The translations under genes and the position numbers were made by a program. Below the pieces are notes generated by a model. That model worked only from the letters and a program-made list of their open reading frames with translations. It was not told the origin of the DNA and did no database searches. Below are positions 13,553 through 20,474 of a stretch of DNA of 22,537 bases, piece by piece; position 1 is the first letter of the stretch, and each line of letters starts with the position of its first letter. The DNA is from AV17 sp046262735. GTDB lineage: Bacteria > Verrucomicrobiota > Verrucomicrobiia > Chthoniobacterales > UBA10450. The stretch spans positions 1 to 22,537 of the forward strand of contig JBHEMD010000033.1 of the NCBI GenBank assembly GCA_046262735.1, written 5' to 3'.

Positions 13553-14112
13553 CGATTCGACGCGCGACCGATTCCGACCGTGACGCGATCTGGGAAATAT
13601 TTCGCGAAGTAATCACGGCCAGTGAAACGTACCCGATTAATACGAACATTCCGCGCGAAAATGCGCTGGCGTATTGGTTTCAACGCGACGCTCACGTTTA
13701 CGTTGCAGAGCAAAATTTAGAAACTGTAGGGCAAGCTGCTAGCTTCCCCGGGACGCTAACAGCGTCCCCTGCAGCGCAATCGCAAACGCAACATCGACAT
13801 GTCGTCGGCAGCTACAGTTTGCATCCGAACCAATCAGGCGGCGGCGCGCACGTGGCGAACGCAGGCTTCATCGTGACGGCGACTGCGCGCGGTCAAGGCA
13901 TCGGCCGCGCCATGGGTGAGCATTGCTTGTGCGAAGCCCGGCGATTGCGTTTCCGCGCGATGCAATTCAACTTCGTTGTCTCGACCAACGACTCAGCCGT
14001 TCGACTTTGGCAAGAGCTGGGAATGCAAATCGTCGGCACGTTGCCAAGCGCATTTCGCCATCCGACCAAGGGATATGTCGATGTTTACGTCATGTTTCGC
14101 TCGCTGCTGTAG
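13549..14112 (+). CDS. GNAT-family N-acetyltransferase
   Basis: A 187-aa GNAT enzyme starting MTIRRATDSDRDAIWEIFRE, with the acetyl-CoA pyrophosphate loop ARGQGIGRAM (residues 113-122), the strand NAGFIVTATA before it and NFVVSTNDSAVRLWQELGM after it, the typical order of the fold. Substrate unknown. ATG 13549 overlaps the MerB-like stop; a GTG two codons earlier (13543) is possible. Residues about 59-78 (TVGQAASFPGTLTASPAA) are an in-frame product of a REPIN-like element and sit in the loop between two core strands. The TAG stop is itself supplied by the left end of another such element. Confidence 0.9.
   Translation: MTIRRATDSDRDAIWEIFREVITASETYPINTNIPRENALAYWFQRDAHVYVAEQNLETVGQAASFPGTLTASPAAQSQTQHRHVVGSYSLHPNQSGGGAHVANAGFIVTATARGQGIGRAMGEHCLCEARRLRFRAMQFNFVVSTNDSAVRLWQELGMQIVGTLPSAFRHPTKGYVDVYVMFRSLL
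13725..13774. repeat. REPIN-like element inside the GNAT gene
   Basis: TGTAG, then GGGCAAGCT-GCT-AGCTTCCCC (9-bp stem with one mismatch, 3-base loop), then GGGACGCT-AAC-AGCGTCCC (perfect 8/3/8), ending CTGCA(G), a one-base variant of CTACA. It is translated in frame as part of the acetyltransferase. Confidence 0.8.
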
Positions 14113-14163
14113 CCGCCTCGCTCTGTCGAGGCGCAGCGACACGGCGACAGCGCCGTGGCTACA
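14108..14163. repeat. TGTAG...CTACA REPIN-like element after the GNAT gene
   Basis: TGTAGC, CGCCTCG-CTCTGT-CGAGGCG, spacer, CACGGCG-ACAG-CGCCGTG, GCTACA. Both stems are perfect 7 bp. Its TGTAG provides the TAG stop of the GNAT gene (14110-14112). Confidence 0.85.
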
Positions 14164-14212
14164 TAATTCGTGTTTGTAATTTCGTTTCGTTAGGCGGAAT
14201 TGTGGCCTGAGC

Positions 14213-14539
14213 ATGCAGACGGTCATTTACGTAATCACGACCGGGGATGGATCGCTGCGCAGCCAGATTACCCGCGATCCGCAACTGGAAAGGAAATTTG
14301 GTCTGATCAAAGTCTGGGCGAAACAACCCGGGCGCTCGCACGGCTGGGCAAAGATCCATAGCTCGCGCGACGCCCATGGCGCCATCAACCTGGAATGGCA
14401 CGGCCGCAGCCGCACCCTCATTTGCCGCGTCGTGACAAAACTGGGCAACAAACCAAACTCGATCATCGGCGATTTCATCGACTATCTTCTCGCCCGTCAC
14501 CAAAGCCGCATCCTTGCCATCCACATCATGCGACGCTGA
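14213..14539 (+). CDS. Conserved small protein of unknown function (108 aa)
   Basis: MQTVIYVITTGDGSLRSQIT starts a 108-aa basic protein with alternating beta-type stretches (FGLIKVWAKQPG, INLEWHG, TLICRVVTK) and a helical end, IIGDFIDYLLARHQSRILAIHI. No known domain recognised, no membrane segment or signal peptide. Codon use and GC pattern match its neighbours and the frame is long for chance at this base composition. It lies between a REPIN-like element and a second half-element, on the same strand as the flanking genes. Confidence 0.65.
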   Translation: MQTVIYVITTGDGSLRSQITRDPQLERKFGLIKVWAKQPGRSHGWAKIHSSRDAHGAINLEWHGRSRTLICRVVTKLGNKPNSIIGDFIDYLLARHQSRILAIHIMRR

Positions 14540-14582
14540 CCTTTCAGCGGTCCCGAAAGCTTTCGGGGTCGGACGAATTAAT

Positions 14583-14607
14583 GCGACGGTCACAGACCGC
14601 CGCTAAA
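14583..14607. repeat. Palindromic half-element before the ctlX-like gene
   Basis: GCGACGGT-CACAG-ACCGCCGC (8-bp stem with one mismatch) followed by TAAA, a decayed CTACA end. The stem is the same as that of the element at 15592-15616, so these two belong to one stem family. Confidence 0.55.
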
Positions 14608-14618
14608 GTGTTTGGACG

Positions 14619-15563
14619 ATGTCAGACGCTTGTGGAAATACTCCAAGCCAGAGCACGAACTCGGTGCTGATGATCCGACCCTGTCGCTTTTATCCGAATC
14701 CGGAAACTGCGGCGGATAACGCTTTTCAGCAGGATGCTGATGGCGGCGTGGACGCATTGACGCGCGCCGCGCGAGATGAGTTTGATTCCGCGGTGCAAAC
14801 GCTGCGAACAGCCGGTGTGACCGTGCATGTTTTTGAAGACACGGCCGAGCCGGAAAAGCCGGATGCGGTTTTTCCCAATAATTGGATTTCAACTCACCAC
14901 GACGGGCGGATTGCGCTTTTTCCGATGTATTCAGCACTACGGCGACGAGAGCGGCGGCACGACATCATCGACGAGCTGCGGGAGCACTATCGCGTGAGGG
15001 AAGTGATCGACTACTCGCCTTTCGAGCAGGAAAGTTGTTGTCTTGAAGGCACCGGCAGTCTCGTGCTCGATCACGTGAACAAGATCGCCTACGTCTCGCT
15101 CTCGAATCGATCCAACCCGAAAGTGATTAGTCGCTTCGCCGAGGATTTCGGGTATCAGCCCGTCATGTTCACCAGCATCGGATCCGACGGCCGGCCGATT
15201 TATCACACGAACGTGATGATGTGCCTTGGGACCGAGTTTGCGCTCCTCGGCCTCAGCATGATTCGAGATGCGGCTGAGAGACAGCAGGTCCGCGGACGAC
15301 TGGAGAAGAGTGGCAGAGACATTGTGGAGCTGTCGCCTGAACAAATCGCAAACTTCGCAGGGAATGGGATTGAATTAGGGGACAAGCGCGGCGGAAAACT
15401 TCTCGTGCTCTCTGCCCGCGCTGTTCGAGCACTGACCGAGGAACAACGCGCACAATTAAGCCGCTGCGCCGCGCTCGTGTCACTTGAGCTTCCTACGATC
15501 GAACTCGGCGGCGGCAGTGCACGCTGCATGATCGCGACTATTCATTTGCCCGCGCGCTCGTAG
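14619..15563 (+). CDS. ctlX: Amidinohydrolase of the CtlX/arginine deiminase-related family
   Basis: A 314-aa protein of the guanidino-modifying superfamily: VLMIRPCRFYPN start, PDAVFPNNWISTHHDG (Asp82, FPNNW 85-89), CLEGTGSLVLD (Glu143), PIYHTNVMMCLG (catalytic His196) and the C-terminal GGGSARCM with nucleophile Cys303. This layout is that of CtlX, reported as a citrulline hydrolase in Bacteroidetes-type citrulline use, and of related arginine deiminase-like enzymes; the exact substrate here is inferred. Cytosolic, with no signal peptide. ATG 14619 is the only upstream start before the conserved VLMIRP. The TAG stop lies in a CGTAG that may be a decayed TGTAG element end. Confidence 0.85.
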   Translation: MSDACGNTPSQSTNSVLMIRPCRFYPNPETAADNAFQQDADGGVDALTRAARDEFDSAVQTLRTAGVTVHVFEDTAEPEKPDAVFPNNWISTHHDGRIALFPMYSALRRRERRHDIIDELREHYRVREVIDYSPFEQESCCLEGTGSLVLDHVNKIAYVSLSNRSNPKVISRFAEDFGYQPVMFTSIGSDGRPIYHTNVMMCLGTEFALLGLSMIRDAAERQQVRGRLEKSGRDIVELSPEQIANFAGNGIELGDKRGGKLLVLSARAVRALTEEQRAQLSRCAALVSLELPTIELGGGSARCMIATIHLPARS

Positions 15564-15616
15564 CGCAACCGCGCGTTCTTTGTTGGATTTCGCGGCGGTT
15601 ATAGACCGCCGCTACA
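15560..15616. repeat. Decayed TGTAG...CTACA element after ctlX
   Basis: Starts CGTAGCG at the ctlX stop, has a strong right hairpin GCGGCGGT-TATAG-ACCGCCGC and ends CTACA. The left hairpin is weak. Confidence 0.6.
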
Positions 15617-15760
15617 AACATGTGGTCTGCTGGATGGTGCCGAATTCGCCCTGCTGTTGGATGAGTTTCGCGACGAGCGCGGTCCAACCCGTCTGATGCG
15701 ACGCGCCGAGGCCGATGCCGGTGTCGCCGTGGAAGTATTCGTGGAATAAATATCGAGATT
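15612..15760 (-). pseudogene. Relic C-terminus of an MGH1-like glycoside hydrolase
   Basis: Read on the minus strand this encodes RYLFHEYFHGDTGIGLGASH and then QTGWTALVAKLIQQQGEFGTI, the same C-terminal tail as the gene at 22069-22537 with one residue changed (Ile for Ala). At the DNA level about 120 aligned bases (15637-15755 against 22092-22211) differ at roughly 17 places, nearly all synonymous. The remainder of the gene is absent: homology stops at about 15755 next to a palindromic element, and beyond it lies the sigma factor gene. The intact upstream motifs (WRGPVWFPINY) are missing, so this is a remnant, not a gene. Confidence 0.85.
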
Positions 15761-15775
15761 GACCTCGTACGCCGG

Positions 15776-15838
15776 CTGTAGCTGTGCGCTTTCGCGCGAC
15801 GATGGCGTCGCGCGCACCCTTTGCGACGAGGCGTCGCA
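15776..15838. repeat. Double-hairpin TGTAG element next to the relic
   Basis: CTGTAGCTG, then CGCGCGACG-ATGG-CGTCGCGCG (9-bp perfect stem, 15793-15814), then TGCGACG-AGG-CGTCGCA (7-bp perfect stem, 15822-15838). The right CTACA end is not recognisable. The intact glycoside hydrolase carries a TGTAG element at nearly the same codon position. Confidence 0.7.
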
Positions 15839-15966
15839 GGCACGATGGACGGCCCGAGACGTCGGAATGTTCCATTTCGCAACTGACAACTGGCCAGCAC
15901 TACCGACAAGCAGGCCGTTACCGGCACGCTTGATTCCAACGACTGATTTGCGGTGTAATTGGAGCC

Positions 15967-16701
15967 GTGGCCGCAAATGGCGAGGCCGAGTCGCGAGGCA
16001 TTTTTGTGACGACGCACTGGAGCATGGTGCTCGCCGCGCAGGGCCGCTCGCCCGCTGCCGAGGCCGCGCTGGAAAATCTTTGCCGCACGTATTGGCGCCC
16101 ACTCTATGGGTTCGTGCGCTATGAGGGATACAGTCCGGCCGAGGCCGAGGATGTTACGCAGGGATTTTTTGCACTGCTTTTGCAACGCAAAGATTTCCAG
16201 TCGGTCCGTCAAGAGAAAGGACGATTGCGTTCGTTTCTGCTCGCCGCGCTCAAGAATTTCATGGCGAACGAACGCCGCAATGCGGCGGCGCTCAAGCGCG
16301 GCGGCGGTCGCACGTTCATCCCGCTCGACGGATTGGGCGTCGATGACTTTGTCCAGCTCGAGCACACCGAAACACTGAGCGCCGATCGGCTCTACGATCG
16401 ACGCTGGGCGTTGACGATGCTTGAGCGTGTTTTCGCCAGATTACGCGAGGAATCTGCCGGATCAGAAAACTCATCGCTGCTGGACCGATTGAGCAAGTCA
16501 CTTTCGGGTGAACCCGATCAGCCCTCCCAGGCCGACATCGCGCGCGAGTTCGGTATGACCGAGAACGCAGTCAAACAGGCATTGCACCGTTTGCGCCACC
16601 GCTATCGGCAGCTCTTGCGCGAAGAAGTCGCGCAGACGGTCGCGAACCCAGCCGAGATCGAAGATGAGCTGCGCGACCTCATCGCCGCGCTGCGCTCGTA
16701 A
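15967..16701 (+). CDS. ECF-like RNA polymerase sigma factor paired with a kinase
   Basis: A 244-aa sigma-70 family protein starting at GTG 15967. Region 2 is recognisable at residues about 33-100 (ALENLCRTYWRPLYGFVRYE, AEDVTQGFFALLL, KGRLRSFLLAALKNFMANE). Region 4 helix-turn-helix lies at about 180-215 (SQADIAREFGMTENAVKQAL then HRLRHRYRQLLREEV). The opening FVTTHWSMVLAA and the GRLRSFLLAALKNF string are typical of the large ECF-type sigma family that sits beside Ser/Thr kinases in planctomycetes and verrucomicrobia. The kinase gene starts about 50 nt downstream, so the pair likely forms one signalling unit, with the kinase or its output controlling this sigma (inference). Confidence 0.9.
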   Translation: MAANGEAESRGIFVTTHWSMVLAAQGRSPAAEAALENLCRTYWRPLYGFVRYEGYSPAEAEDVTQGFFALLLQRKDFQSVRQEKGRLRSFLLAALKNFMANERRNAAALKRGGGRTFIPLDGLGVDDFVQLEHTETLSADRLYDRRWALTMLERVFARLREESAGSENSSLLDRLSKSLSGEPDQPSQADIAREFGMTENAVKQALHRLRHRYRQLLREEVAQTVANPAEIEDELRDLIAALRS

Positions 16702-16753
16702 CCTTTTGTCGAATACCGTGCATTATCCAGTGGAGAGCAGGGATGAGGACGGG

Positions 16754-19552
16754 ATGAGAATCACCATCGCGAAAAGGCTTTGCCGCAAATGCGGCGCGAC
16801 CGTTCCGCCCAATTCGCCGCAGCAATCCTGCAGCGCCTGCTTGCTCGAGGCCGGGCTGGATGGGGCGGAAAACGATGGCGCAACAGATGTCGATCCGTCG
16901 ACTGCGCTCAGGACAGGCCGTACGCCTGAGCCGCTGTTGATGGATTTCGGCGATTACGAGTTGATCGAAAAAATCGGCCGCGGCGGGCAGGGCGTCGTCT
17001 TCCGGGCGCGGCAGAAAAGCCTCAATCGTATCGTAGCGCTGAAAGTGATTGCGCTCGGTCATTGGGCGACCGAGTCGCACCTGAAACGTTTTCGTCTCGA
17101 AGCGAAAGCGGCGGCGAGCCTGGATCATCCGGGCATCGTGCCGATCTACGACATCGGCGAGCGCGACGGCTCATGCTACTTCAGCATGAAGCTCATCGAT
17201 GGCGGCCAGCTCGACGAGGTCGTTAGGCGCGAGCCGATGTCGATCCGGCGCGCCGTGGAGCTAATGGCGAAAGTGGCAGGCACCGTCCACTTCGCGCACG
17301 ACCGCGGCATCCTGCACCGCGATATCAAGCCGGGCAACATTCTCCTCGACCACGATGGCGAGCCGCATCTGACCGATTTCGGACTCGCGCGACTCGTCGA
17401 AAGCGAGAGCACTGTCACGCGCACGATGGAAGTGCTCGGTACACCCAGCTACATGGCACCGGAAGAAGCGGCTGGTCACAGCAAAGACCTGACCGCCGCG
17501 ACCGATGTTTACGGACTCGGCGCAGTTTTTTATGAACTGCTCACCGGCCATCCGCCATTCGCCGGCGGCACGACCTACCAAACGATCCGGATGGTCCTTG
17601 AAACCGAGCCGCGCAAACCGCGGTTGTGGAATTCGAAAGTAGATCTCGATCTAGAAACGATCTGTTTGAAATGCCTGGAGAAAGATCCGCAACGGCGCTA
17701 CGCGTCCGCGCTCGCGCTGGCCGAAGACCTTGAGCGTTGGCTCCGACACGAACCCATCGTCGCCCGGCGCACCGGAATTTTACGCCGCACAGGCAAATGG
17801 GTCCGCCGCAATCCGACAGCCGCCGCCTTGATGGTATCATGCGCCGGCTTGATCGCGCTGGCGGCGTTTCTGTTTTTGAACCGCGAACCCGGCGTGCCGC
17901 CGACCGGTATTGCGGTGCTCCCGTTTGCAAATTTGAGCAATGAGAAAGATGGCGCTTTTCTTGCCGATGGAATTCAGGACGACATCCTGACCAAGCTGGC
18001 CAAAATCGCGGACCTCAAAGTGATCAGTCGCACCAGCGTGATGGAGTACCGCGGCGAGCGAAACGTACGCAAGATCGGAAGCGCGCTGCGCGTCTCCCAC
18101 GTTTTGGAAGGCAGTGTGCGCCGGTCCGACGGCCGCATCCACCTCAATGCCCAGTTGATCGACGCTCGCACCGATCGACACATTTGGGCCGAGCAATACG
18201 ATCGTGATCTCAGGGATGTTTTCTCGATTCAAAGCGAGCTGGCCCAAAACATCGCCAGTCAGCTGAGCACGAAGATCACGCGTGCGGAAAAGGCCGCGAT
18301 CGAAACCAAGCCGACTCGCGACCTGCAAGCGTACGAACTTTATCTTCGGGCCAAGGAACTGGTGCACAACACCACGATGAACAACAGCGGCTCAGTCGAG
18401 ATCTTTTCCGAGGCTATCGATCTTTTGCAAAAAGCCGTCGCGCGCGATCCCAATTTCGCGCTCGCCTACTGTTTACTCGCCGAAGCCAACCTCAACCTGC
18501 ACTGGAAATATGAGAGCGTGCTCGGGGCGCGCGACCGGGCAGAGACTGCATTGCAGGCGGCGCGCCGGCTCGCGCCCGACACGGGTGAAACGCATCTGGC
18601 CGAAGCGCTTTTCTTTTACTGGGGAAACCGCGATTACGACCGCGCGCTCGAATCGCTCGAGCAGGCGGCGCGGTCGTTGCCCAACAGTGCGGTGGTGTTC
18701 CTCCTGAGCGCGCGCGTCGAACAGCGGCTGGGTCGTTGGCGAGATGTGTTGCGGCACGTCGCAAAAGGAGCCGAGCTCGACCCGCGCGATTGGCAGGTTA
18801 GGGACCAGGCGATCACTGCGAACATGCTCCTTCGTAATTATGAGGCGGTGGACCGCGCAGCCGATCGCGCGATCGCCGACCTTCCCGAGCGAGCTGATTA
18901 TTTCCAGTTCTGGAAAGCGAACACGGCTCTGCAAAAAGGCGATCTCAAGACGATGCGGGCTCTTCTCACCAATGTCCCGATACCGCATCGAGAATTTTGG
19001 TGGCAGCAGTGGAATCTGGCCATCGGCGACCACAACTTTCCTGAAGCGGAAAAAATCCTGAAGCTCGTCGCGGAACAACATCTGCCCGACGATGCGCGGA
19101 CTCCAAGGATTTGGTTCGAAGCCCTTACCGCGCGTGCCGAGGGGCAAACCGAACCGGCCCGCGCGGCTTTTGAGCAAGCACGTCAACATTACGTTGCGCT
19201 GTTGCGCGATCGACGGAACGCTCAGCCTGAGTTGCTCGCGCAACTTGCAATTGTTGATGCGATGCTCGGTCGAAAAGAGGCGGCGCTCCAGGAAGGCCGG
19301 CGCGCTGTGGAGCTACGGCCAATCACCAAAGACGCGCTCGCAGGGCCGGAGATCGTGAGGGCCCTGGCGATCGTTTATTCTTTGGTCGGCGAGTCTGACC
19401 GCGCGATTGAGGAGCTCTCGACTGTGGTCAAGATGCCCGGTGACTTAAGCTACGGTGAGCTGAAGTTCGCGCCGTGGTGGGATCAGCTGCGGAGCCACCC
19501 CCGTTTCGGTCAAATTCTCGTCGAGGCTGCCAAGCCGATCCCACTTCAGTAG
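16754..19552 (+). CDS. Membrane Ser/Thr protein kinase with zinc ribbon, TolB-like domain and TPRs
   Basis: A 932-aa protein from ATG 16754, preceded by GAGGACGGG; the frame is open further up to 16664 but overlaps the sigma gene. Order: zinc ribbon CRKC...CSAC (Cys10, 13, 26, 29); kinase with IGRGGQGVV (74-82), VALK (Lys97), HRDIKPGN (188-195), DFG (208-210) and APE (235-237), all intact; membrane segment about 356-375. A TolB-like domain follows (GIAVLPFANLSNEKDGAFLA, then ILTKLAKIADLKVISRTSV), the type found C-terminal to adenylate cyclases and CadC-like regulators, and then about 450 residues of TPR helices to the C-terminus. The part after the membrane segment should face the periplasm, so the TPRs may sense an envelope ligand. 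Residues 48-57 (DPSTALRTGR) derive from a dispersed repeat. Confidence 0.9.
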   Translation: MRITIAKRLCRKCGATVPPNSPQQSCSACLLEAGLDGAENDGATDVDPSTALRTGRTPEPLLMDFGDYELIEKIGRGGQGVVFRARQKSLNRIVALKVIALGHWATESHLKRFRLEAKAAASLDHPGIVPIYDIGERDGSCYFSMKLIDGGQLDEVVRREPMSIRRAVELMAKVAGTVHFAHDRGILHRDIKPGNILLDHDGEPHLTDFGLARLVESESTVTRTMEVLGTPSYMAPEEAAGHSKDLTAATDVYGLGAVFYELLTGHPPFAGGTTYQTIRMVLETEPRKPRLWNSKVDLDLETICLKCLEKDPQRRYASALALAEDLERWLRHEPIVARRTGILRRTGKWVRRNPTAAALMVSCAGLIALAAFLFLNREPGVPPTGIAVLPFANLSNEKDGAFLADGIQDDILTKLAKIADLKVISRTSVMEYRGERNVRKIGSALRVSHVLEGSVRRSDGRIHLNAQLIDARTDRHIWAEQYDRDLRDVFSIQSELAQNIASQLSTKITRAEKAAIETKPTRDLQAYELYLRAKELVHNTTMNNSGSVEIFSEAIDLLQKAVARDPNFALAYCLLAEANLNLHWKYESVLGARDRAETALQAARRLAPDTGETHLAEALFFYWGNRDYDRALESLEQAARSLPNSAVVFLLSARVEQRLGRWRDVLRHVAKGAELDPRDWQVRDQAITANMLLRNYEAVDRAADRAIADLPERADYFQFWKANTALQKGDLKTMRALLTNVPIPHREFWWQQWNLAIGDHNFPEAEKILKLVAEQHLPDDARTPRIWFEALTARAEGQTEPARAAFEQARQHYVALLRDRRNAQPELLAQLAIVDAMLGRKEAALQEGRRAVELRPITKDALAGPEIVRALAIVYSLVGESDRAIEELSTVVKMPGDLSYGELKFAPWWDQLRSHPRFGQILVEAAKPIPLQ
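16897..16918. repeat. Dispersed repeat (CTGCGCTCAGGACAGG type) inside the kinase gene
   Basis: GACTGCGCTCAGGACAGGC reads STALRTG on the plus strand and CPERSRR on the minus strand, peptides I recognise as translation products of an abundant interspersed repeat in many environmental bacteria. It lies in frame in the linker between the zinc ribbon and the kinase domain. Confidence 0.6.
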
Positions 19553-19556
19553 CAGC

Positions 19557-19625
19557 TGTGGTGGCAGGCGTGTCGCCTGCACTTTAGAACAACTTGGTTT
19601 CGCAGCCGGCACGGCTGCCTCTACA
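19557..19625. repeat. REPIN-like element after the kinase gene
   Basis: TGTGG (GTGG variant of the GTAG foot), GCAGGCG-TGT-CGCCTGC (perfect 7/3/7), a 22-base spacer, GCAGCCG-GCA-CGGCTGC (perfect 7/3/7), then CTCTACA. It occupies most of the first half of the 197-nt gap before the next gene; nothing else is recognisable there. Confidence 0.75.
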
Positions 19626-19749
19626 GCACCGCGATCCTCCACTTTTCCGTAACCTCCGGCGCGGTTCCGTTCTGTATGAGGTGATGACAATCAAACTCAA
19701 CCAATTAACCGGTCGCGCTCGTCATCGCCGCGGCCACAAAACCTCTACC

Positions 19750-20427
19750 ATGAAAACAATCCTCAAAATGAACCTCGTGCTCGTGATCATCGCCGCAGTT
19801 GCGAGCCTGGCCGCCGGTGACGGTCGCCAGATCAAAAGTGGCGTGGCCGTGCATCCAAGCGGAGGTACGCCATTCGTCAAAGACTCCGGCGTTATCGTCC
19901 CGGTCGATCCGGCCGTGGACGAGAACGGCGACCCGATTGCGAATCCGGTCGTTTACAATTCGTTTTGTAATCCGATCAACCCGATCGTCGCGCCGGACGG
20001 ACATCTGGTCACGTTTAGCGAATGGGTCCATGCCAACGGCACCGCCACCATGCAATGCACTGGCGGCAATGGCACTCGTGTCAACGTTCAGCTCACCGGC
20101 CTGCTGCCAAACGGTGTTTACACCGCGTGGGTGGTCCTGTTTGATTCGGGCGGCAACCTGCTCGGTCTCGGCCCGGTTGGAAAAAGCGACGGCAGCCAAA
20201 ACAGTTTCCAGGCGACGGCTGATGGGAGGGGAAGACTTTCCGCTGTCGTGCCGCCGGGACCGCTGGGCTGTTTTCCGTACAACGTCAGCCCGTGTTTGCT
20301 GGACACACCCGGCGTGGCCGACGTTCAGATCCACGTTGCCTACCACCTCGATGGGCAAACCCATGGCAGTTGCCCCGGCGGTGACTGCGATTTCGCTGTT
20401 CCAATCGGCTTCGATTTCCCGCTGTAA
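19750..20427 (+). CDS. Secreted protein of unknown function beside a haloperoxidase
   Basis: A 225-aa protein from ATG 19750 with a signal peptide (MKTILKMNLVLVIIAAVASLAAG). The frame is open upstream to 19594 but that part is not protein-like and overlaps a repeat element. The mature part is beta-rich with NGTATMQCTGGNGTRVNVQL, then GVYTAWVVLFDSGG, and six or so cysteines (FCNP, MQC, GCFP, PCLL, SCPGGDC) suggesting disulfides in an exported protein. The central segment resembles Ig-like or CHRD-type secreted domains only loosely. It is followed 47 nt later by the haloperoxidase and is probably co-transcribed. Confidence 0.75.
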   Translation: MKTILKMNLVLVIIAAVASLAAGDGRQIKSGVAVHPSGGTPFVKDSGVIVPVDPAVDENGDPIANPVVYNSFCNPINPIVAPDGHLVTFSEWVHANGTATMQCTGGNGTRVNVQLTGLLPNGVYTAWVVLFDSGGNLLGLGPVGKSDGSQNSFQATADGRGRLSAVVPPGPLGCFPYNVSPCLLDTPGVADVQIHVAYHLDGQTHGSCPGGDCDFAVPIGFDFPL

Positions 20428-20474
20428 AATCGCTGTCTCCGGAAATGCCGGCCAAACGTCAACGAGAACCGATT

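Larger units (their letters stand above)
15564..15966. other. 403-nt gene-free stretch holding repeats and the relic
   Basis: Contains the end of the ctlX-side element (to 15616), the glycoside-hydrolase relic (15612-15760) and a double-hairpin element (15776-15838). The last 130 nt (15839-15966) precede the sigma-factor gene and show no clear gene or strong promoter. Confidence 0.75.

Noticed and set aside
15930..15959. TTGATT ... TGTAAT as a sigma-70-like promoter for the sigma factor gene
   Set aside because: Spacer of 18 and poor matches in both boxes, with the putative start site at the GTG itself. Too weak to report without transcript data.
15538..16365. 275-codon minus-strand frame across the sigma factor start
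   Set aside because: Mostly antisense to the sigma gene. Only the part at 15612-15760 has real protein similarity, and that is the hydrolase relic in a different frame.
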